Below, in pieces: positions 60,057 to 64,000 of a stretch of 64,000 nt of DNA (positions within the stretch are counted from its first letter, which is position 1; the number at the start of each line of letters is the position of its first letter). Below the pieces are notes generated by a model. It made no database searches and had not been told where the DNA came from. It saw only the letters and a program-made list of their open reading frames with translations. The position numbers were made by a program, and so were the translations under genes. Origin of the DNA: Marinobacter psychrophilus (GTDB lineage Bacteria > Pseudomonadota > Gammaproteobacteria > Pseudomonadales > Oleiphilaceae); NCBI RefSeq assembly GCF_001043175.1, contig NZ_CP011494.1, positions 3,100,001-3,164,000 on the forward strand, read 5' to 3'.

Positions 60057-62123
60057 TTATTGCTTAGCCACAGTCTCAGTCTCAGTGCTCAGGTACCACT
60101 GGGTTGGCAAGTATGGATACATGCGGTAAAACTCGTAAGAAGCGGTTTTTGGCAGTTCAAAATTAGACAGTGCGTTGCTGCGATAGACCGGGGCAACTGC
60201 TTTCACCGTACCGATGATAAACAGGTCATCAACCACTCTGTCGGCGATCTGCGAGCCAACCTCATTGGACTCCTCCGTACCCGCTTTCAAGGTAACAAAA
60301 CGATCCGTCAGCTTTTTCATCTCGGCAACGGTAGCGGGCGGCGCAACGCCTTCAGCACCGTTGGTATCCTGGTACTGGGACCACAACATACCGGTACGCA
60401 GATCGAAGAAGCTGCCATAGGGCGGCACCAGTGTCTCAACGTTGCTGGCCATACTGACCAGTGGACGGCCAGTCATCCAGTTAACAACACTCAGGTTGTT
60501 AGCCGACTGAGAGTTACGGTATTCGTCAGAGGTCACTTCTTTGATGGTGGTTTTAACACCCACGTCGCTCCAGCTCTTAGCCACAATCTCAACCACTTCA
60601 GATGGCGTACCCTGAGTCGAATACTGAATGCTTAGCTCAAACTTCTTACCGGAGGGGAGGTCACGCAGACCGTCGCCATTTTTATCCACAACTCCCGCGT
60701 TATCCAGCAGTTTACCGGCCTGTTTCTGATCAAACTGAATCCAGCTGTTCTTCTGTTTATCGGTAATGAATGGCGTGGTGTCTGCGTCAAAAGCCGTGTA
60801 CTGAGCCGGTGTCCCCAGTCCGAAGTAAGCGATCTGATTGATCTGATCACGATCCATAGCAATGGACATTGCGCGACGGAAATTAACGTCGTTAAACACG
60901 GCCCTCTTCTCAAGATCTTTATCGGTCAGGTTAAAGGCAAACGTGACCTGGGAAATAGTCGGACGCAGGGCCACGTCATAGTTGCCCTGATCTTTGTTTT
61001 CCAGCAGAACCGGCGCCTGCGGCAGGTTAACCGCCTGCGATTTATAGTCCACATCACCGGCAATCAGCTTGGCGGTCTGGATATTCTCGTCACCGATATA
61101 AACTTCATTAATCTCGTTGATGTAAGGCAACTGATTACCGGCCGTATCCACTTGGAAGAAGTACGGGTTAGCCACCAGGTGACGTCTTTCAAGGCTATCT
61201 TCAACGACCAGATGAGACTCAAGGCTTGGCATAATAGCGGTGTAACCCGCGTTAACCAGGCGCACAGTCGCTGCTTTGTCTTTCAACAGTGGAGTCGGAA
61301 TATCTTTCCAGTCAGATTGACCGTAATAGAAGTTAACCAGCGCGTACCCATTGTCAAAACCCAGAGACTGGGCCAACTTGTCGGCGTCTTTATTAAACGT
61401 CGGATGAAATTTTTCTAACAGGTGCTTGGGCAGGAATGGCTGAGCATAATCTTGGGCAAAGTTATCCAGATAGCCCGGCGCAGGTTCATTCATCACAAAC
61501 TGAACTGTGGTGTCATCCAGCGCTTCGACTTTCACCGGCTTACCTGCAGAAAGAAAGCGATCTTTCGACTTCTCGATAACATTGCGATCCATCTGGATAT
61601 TGTTGTACCAGAAGGCAATATCATGAGCGGTGAAAGGTGCTCCGTCAGACCACTTATGGCCCTGACGCAGCGTTACTTTCAGCACCGTGAAATCGGCATT
61701 CCAGTCCCAGGATTTCGCAACGTTAGGCACCACCGTCGCTAAATCATCGCTGAACCGGACGAGGTTGACGTGACGAACAGACAACAAATCAGAGGTGCCA
61801 GACTCAGTCGCTTTGGAGGTTCCATGCAGCACACCCCCGTACTGACCGATGCTCTGATAAGGCACAATAATCAAGGGTTCCAGCGGCAGGCGCTGGGCCA
61901 GAGGCAACAACTCTGCATTGCCGGCAATACGGCTGTTCAATTGCTTGATTGCCGGGTTTTCACTGAAGCTCAGTGTGCAGTCCTGCAGGGTTTCAAATTC
62001 GATTTTCTCAAATATGTTTGGGTAGACACCACCTGCATCAGGTCCGGTAACGGGAAGGCACGATGCAACCACTACATTGCTCGCCATCAGTGCTATTGCG
62101 CCTGCGATGAAAAGTCTAGACAT
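60057..62123 (-). CDS. Family 5 extracellular solute-binding protein
   Basis: About 688 residues, a large SBP_bac_5 protein. The signal peptide is MSRLFIAGAIALMASNVVVA. SVRHVNLVRFSDDLATVVPN, VAKSWDWNADFTVLKVTLRQ, GHKWSDGAPFTAHDIAFWYN and FRRAMSIAMDRDQINQIAYF are diagnostic. I start at 62123 (AGGAG seven bases upstream). The ligand is unknown; linkage to an alkaline-phosphatase-superfamily enzyme suggests a phospho- or phosphono-compound rather than plain peptides, but that is inference. Confidence 0.9.
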   Translation of the reverse strand: MSRLFIAGAIALMASNVVVASCLPVTGPDAGGVYPNIFEKIEFETLQDCTLSFSENPAIKQLNSRIAGNAELLPLAQRLPLEPLIIVPYQSIGQYGGVLHGTSKATESGTSDLLSVRHVNLVRFSDDLATVVPNVAKSWDWNADFTVLKVTLRQGHKWSDGAPFTAHDIAFWYNNIQMDRNVIEKSKDRFLSAGKPVKVEALDDTTVQFVMNEPAPGYLDNFAQDYAQPFLPKHLLEKFHPTFNKDADKLAQSLGFDNGYALVNFYYGQSDWKDIPTPLLKDKAATVRLVNAGYTAIMPSLESHLVVEDSLERRHLVANPYFFQVDTAGNQLPYINEINEVYIGDENIQTAKLIAGDVDYKSQAVNLPQAPVLLENKDQGNYDVALRPTISQVTFAFNLTDKDLEKRAVFNDVNFRRAMSIAMDRDQINQIAYFGLGTPAQYTAFDADTTPFITDKQKNSWIQFDQKQAGKLLDNAGVVDKNGDGLRDLPSGKKFELSIQYSTQGTPSEVVEIVAKSWSDVGVKTTIKEVTSDEYRNSQSANNLSVVNWMTGRPLVSMASNVETLVPPYGSFFDLRTGMLWSQYQDTNGAEGVAPPATVAEMKKLTDRFVTLKAGTEESNEVGSQIADRVVDDLFIIGTVKAVAPVYRSNALSNFELPKTASYEFYRMYPYLPTQWYLSTETETVAKQ

Positions 62124-62213
62124 GGGTTTACTCCTGTCGTATTGACGTTTGGTCTTCAGTTGAGGTTTGTATTTCAGTTGAGTAAGCGTTACCAAGATCG
62201 AGCACAGTCGATT

Positions 62214-62288
62214 ACAGCATTCGCAAAACAGCATGCTGCTGTCCCCGGCTGACGGGGTTTCATCCAGATCGAAGATCGCCAGAGTCAC
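62214..62288 (-). pseudogene. 5' relic of an HAD-superfamily hydrolase
   Basis: Two bases after the hydrolase stop, a GTG begins TLAIFDLDETPSAGDSSMLF, a near match to the HAD motif I (IFDLDGTL, then AGDS). The frame then loses similarity and runs into the binding-protein leader. It looks like the start of a former HAD phosphatase gene, now only 25 codons. Confidence 0.55.
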
Positions 62289-62290
62289 TG

Positions 62291-63109
62291 CTACAACCCG
62301 GTGCTTATGAGAGAAGTTGCCACCGGTTTGTTGTGGCCTTTGATACCCAAAAGTTCACAAACAGTGCCGCACAGCTCAAGCTGGCGAGGTGCAGCAGCGG
62401 CGTCGTGGGAAAAGGAATCACCTAATACATACAACGGCACTTCACGCTCTTCGGGCAAAATACCGCCGTGGCTCTTGTCGTTATTCATGCCGTGGTCTGC
62501 GGTCACCAAAATCTGATAACCAGCCTGCAGCCACTGCAACAGGTGCACCGAAAGGTGAGTATCCGCGTGGCGAGTGGTATTGCGATAATGAGCACTGTCT
62601 AACCCGGCCCGGTGTCCGGCATCGTCAATATTCATCGAATGCACTAAAAGAAAATCAGGATCGTGGTGACGGCGCAACCATTCGGCATCCAGATAAAGAT
62701 GGCTGTCTGGATAGGTGTCCTGGTGATAGAAAATGCCGTGCTGGATCAGCTGCTCCGGATCGTTGGTAAATCGATCCCGCACTGCATCGTAAGGACTGCG
62801 GTTATACAACTCGCTAAACCAATGGTACGCCGCTGCAGCCGTCGTCAGCCCGGCCCTACGGGCAAAACTGAAAACACCCTGTTGATCAGAATTACGAATA
62901 ATGTGGTTGTGAACAATACCGCTGTCCGCCGGGGCAACACCGGTCAAAATTGCCTCATACAAAGGCCGTGACATCGACGGCAACTCGCACTGCATTTTGT
63001 ACAGTGTTGCCTTGCCCTGCTCCGTTAGCCCCTGCAAAAATCCCATACACTGTTGCGCAGTCTCATAAGCAAGACCATCCAGCACTACCAGTATCACTTT
63101 CTTCGACAT
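62291..63109 (-). CDS. Alkaline phosphatase superfamily hydrolase
   Basis: About 272 residues. MSKKVILVVLDGLAYETAQQ gives the first metal-binding aspartate, CELPSMSRPLYEAILTGVAP the nucleophile (S or T), HSMNIDDAGHRAGLD the second metal site and LVTADHGMNNDKSHGG the ADHG motif. This is a type I phosphodiesterase/nucleotide pyrophosphatase-like fold with all metal ligands plausible. No signal peptide, so cytoplasmic. I start at MSKKVI (63109). It is the first gene of the ABC transporter locus and probably acts on the imported compound. Confidence 0.82.
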   Translation of the reverse strand: MSKKVILVVLDGLAYETAQQCMGFLQGLTEQGKATLYKMQCELPSMSRPLYEAILTGVAPADSGIVHNHIIRNSDQQGVFSFARRAGLTTAAAAYHWFSELYNRSPYDAVRDRFTNDPEQLIQHGIFYHQDTYPDSHLYLDAEWLRRHHDPDFLLVHSMNIDDAGHRAGLDSAHYRNTTRHADTHLSVHLLQWLQAGYQILVTADHGMNNDKSHGGILPEEREVPLYVLGDSFSHDAAAAPRQLELCGTVCELLGIKGHNKPVATSLISTGL

Positions 63110-63390
63110 AGCTTTCACCAGACCAGAGTTGTAAACCATGGCCGAAAGGCTACAGACGAATTGTGAATTCTAGAGGACAGATAAAAGATGTTTTGATGAC
63201 AACACGCTATAAACGGTTGCAAGGCAAAGATTTGGTTATGGGTTTACTATAGACAAAAAAAAGCGGTCAGCGACAGCAAAGGGAGACTGGCCCACCCCCC
63301 CTTCATCCTCGCCTATAGCAACGGCTCGGTCGTTGCGATCACCCTATTCTTGATTCATCGGTGATAGAGCCAGAACCAGAAGCTTGGTGT
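63110..63390. other. Intergenic region with the likely promoter of the hydrolase-transporter locus
   Basis: About 280 bases, no gene. The minus-strand A8/T8 tract near 63256 could be the end of a weak terminator for the ZIP gene. No palindrome typical of LysR binding (T-N11-A) is clear enough to call. Confidence 0.35.
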
Positions 63391-64000
63391 TCAGAGTGCT
63401 GTATCGAGAAGCATCATTAAAACAAACCCGATTATAAGCCCACCCGTTGCCCAGCTTTCATGCCCGGCACGATGGGACTCGGGAATGATTTCATGACTGA
63501 TCACAAACAGCATTGCGCCGGCCGCAATCGCCAACCCCCAGGGCAGAAGATGAACCGAAAGGCCGATCAAGGCGACGCCCAACAGGGCCGCGACAGGTTC
63601 CACTAAACCAGATAGAGCACCAACGCCAATCGCTAACCCTTTGCTGTAACCAACGCTCATCAAGGCCAACGCAACCACAAAGCCTTCGGGAATATCCTGT
63701 ATCGCAATACCCACCGCCAGGGCCTTTGCACCCACCAGGTCCGGGCCGGCAAATGAAACACCAATCGCCATGCCTTCAGGAAAGTTGTGCAATACGATTG
63801 CCGTAACAAAAAGCCAGACCCGCTTAAGCCTTGTTGCCTGCTCAATATTGGTTTCGGATCGGGCGCCGCCTTCAAGGCCTTTGACAAAATGCTCATGGGG
63901 CACAACCCGCTCAATCATCAGCAAGCCCAAAGCGCCCAGTATGATGCCACCGCCAACAATACCCCCGGCCAGCCAGGAACCTGCGCCCTGATCAGCGGCA
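63391..64000 (-). CDS. ZIP-family divalent metal transporter (partial)
   Basis: The frame stays open to the right edge, so the N-terminus is outside the window. VTAIVLHNFPEGMAIGVSFA and AVGIAIQDIPEGFVVALALM are the metal-binding helices IV and V (HNFPEG, QDIPEG). Further helices end at FVLMMLLDTAL. HEHF in the variable loop may bind metal. It should import zinc or iron across the inner membrane. QDIPEG in place of HNIPEG is seen in the GufA/ZIPB-like subgroup. Confidence 0.88.
   Translation of the reverse strand, partial: AADQGAGSWLAGGIVGGGIILGALGLLMIERVVPHEHFVKGLEGGARSETNIEQATRLKRVWLFVTAIVLHNFPEGMAIGVSFAGPDLVGAKALAVGIAIQDIPEGFVVALALMSVGYSKGLAIGVGALSGLVEPVAALLGVALIGLSVHLLPWGLAIAAGAMLFVISHEIIPESHRAGHESWATGGLIIGFVLMMLLDTAL

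Overview
The window looks like chromosomal DNA of a marine, Marinobacter-like gammaproteobacterium. This is inferred from the gene content (urtABCDE joined to ureDABCEFG, potFGHI, PAS/GGDEF signalling proteins, PQQ-type sugar dehydrogenase with cytochrome c, zapE, azlCD) and not from a marker gene. Conserved transport operons alternate with an accessory zone of repeats, gene fragments and AT-rich cargo. No rRNA, tRNA or CRISPR array was seen.

Region by region: (1) 1-6.5 kb is a small catabolic regulon. It holds a branched-chain-amino-acid-type ABC transporter (binding protein, LivH, LivM possibly fused to LivG), an NTF2/SnoaL-like protein, a 2-oxoglutarate/Fe(II) oxygenase, an SDR-fold protein and a GntR/FCD regulator. 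Copies of a GCTAGC-centred palindrome lie in its control regions. (2) 6.7-14.2 kb has an ATP-grasp protein, a NERD protein, YfcE, SlyD, a VanZ-like protein and a PQQ dehydrogenase/cytochrome c pair, mixed with a duplicated relic toxin-antitoxin segment and repeat family R1. (3) 14.5-22.6 kb has a GAF-PAS-PAS-GGDEF-EAL protein, a TVP38 protein, a DUF3750 protein, an epimerase-like protein and a periplasmic asparaginase, with non-coding remnants between. (4) 22.9-27.5 kb is a mosaic built on repeat family R2 and three degenerate REP-associated tyrosine transposase (RAYT) copies. They separate a Rho paralog lacking its N-terminal RNA-binding region, a small membrane protein and a PD-(D/E)XK-like protein. 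(5) 27.6-30.9 kb is an AT-rich defence island with SIR2-like, HerA and KTSC genes, matching the published SIR2-HerA (Nezha) anti-phage arrangement. (6) 31.4-44.1 kb, read on the minus strand, is urtABCDE-ureDABCEFG, a contiguous urea uptake and hydrolysis locus. Its tail was rearranged into a UreG/HupE chimera plus an inserted 2-hydroxyacid dehydrogenase. (7) 44.4-55 kb carries a PAS/GGDEF cyclase, potFGHI, zapE, an AbiTii-like protein, azlCD and a short-chain fatty acid transporter. (8) 54.9-63.1 kb is one minus-strand locus: alkaline-phosphatase-superfamily hydrolase, HAD relic, peptide/nickel-type ABC transporter and LysR regulator. A ZIP transporter runs off the right edge.

Nitrogen acquisition (urea, asparagine, polyamines, amino acids, peptides) is the common theme of the conserved parts. 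Several genes in the accessory half are broken in a way that one extra base in a homopolymer run would repair. This may be real decay or a systematic sequencing artefact, and it affects how the GntR regulon and the SIR2-HerA system should be read.
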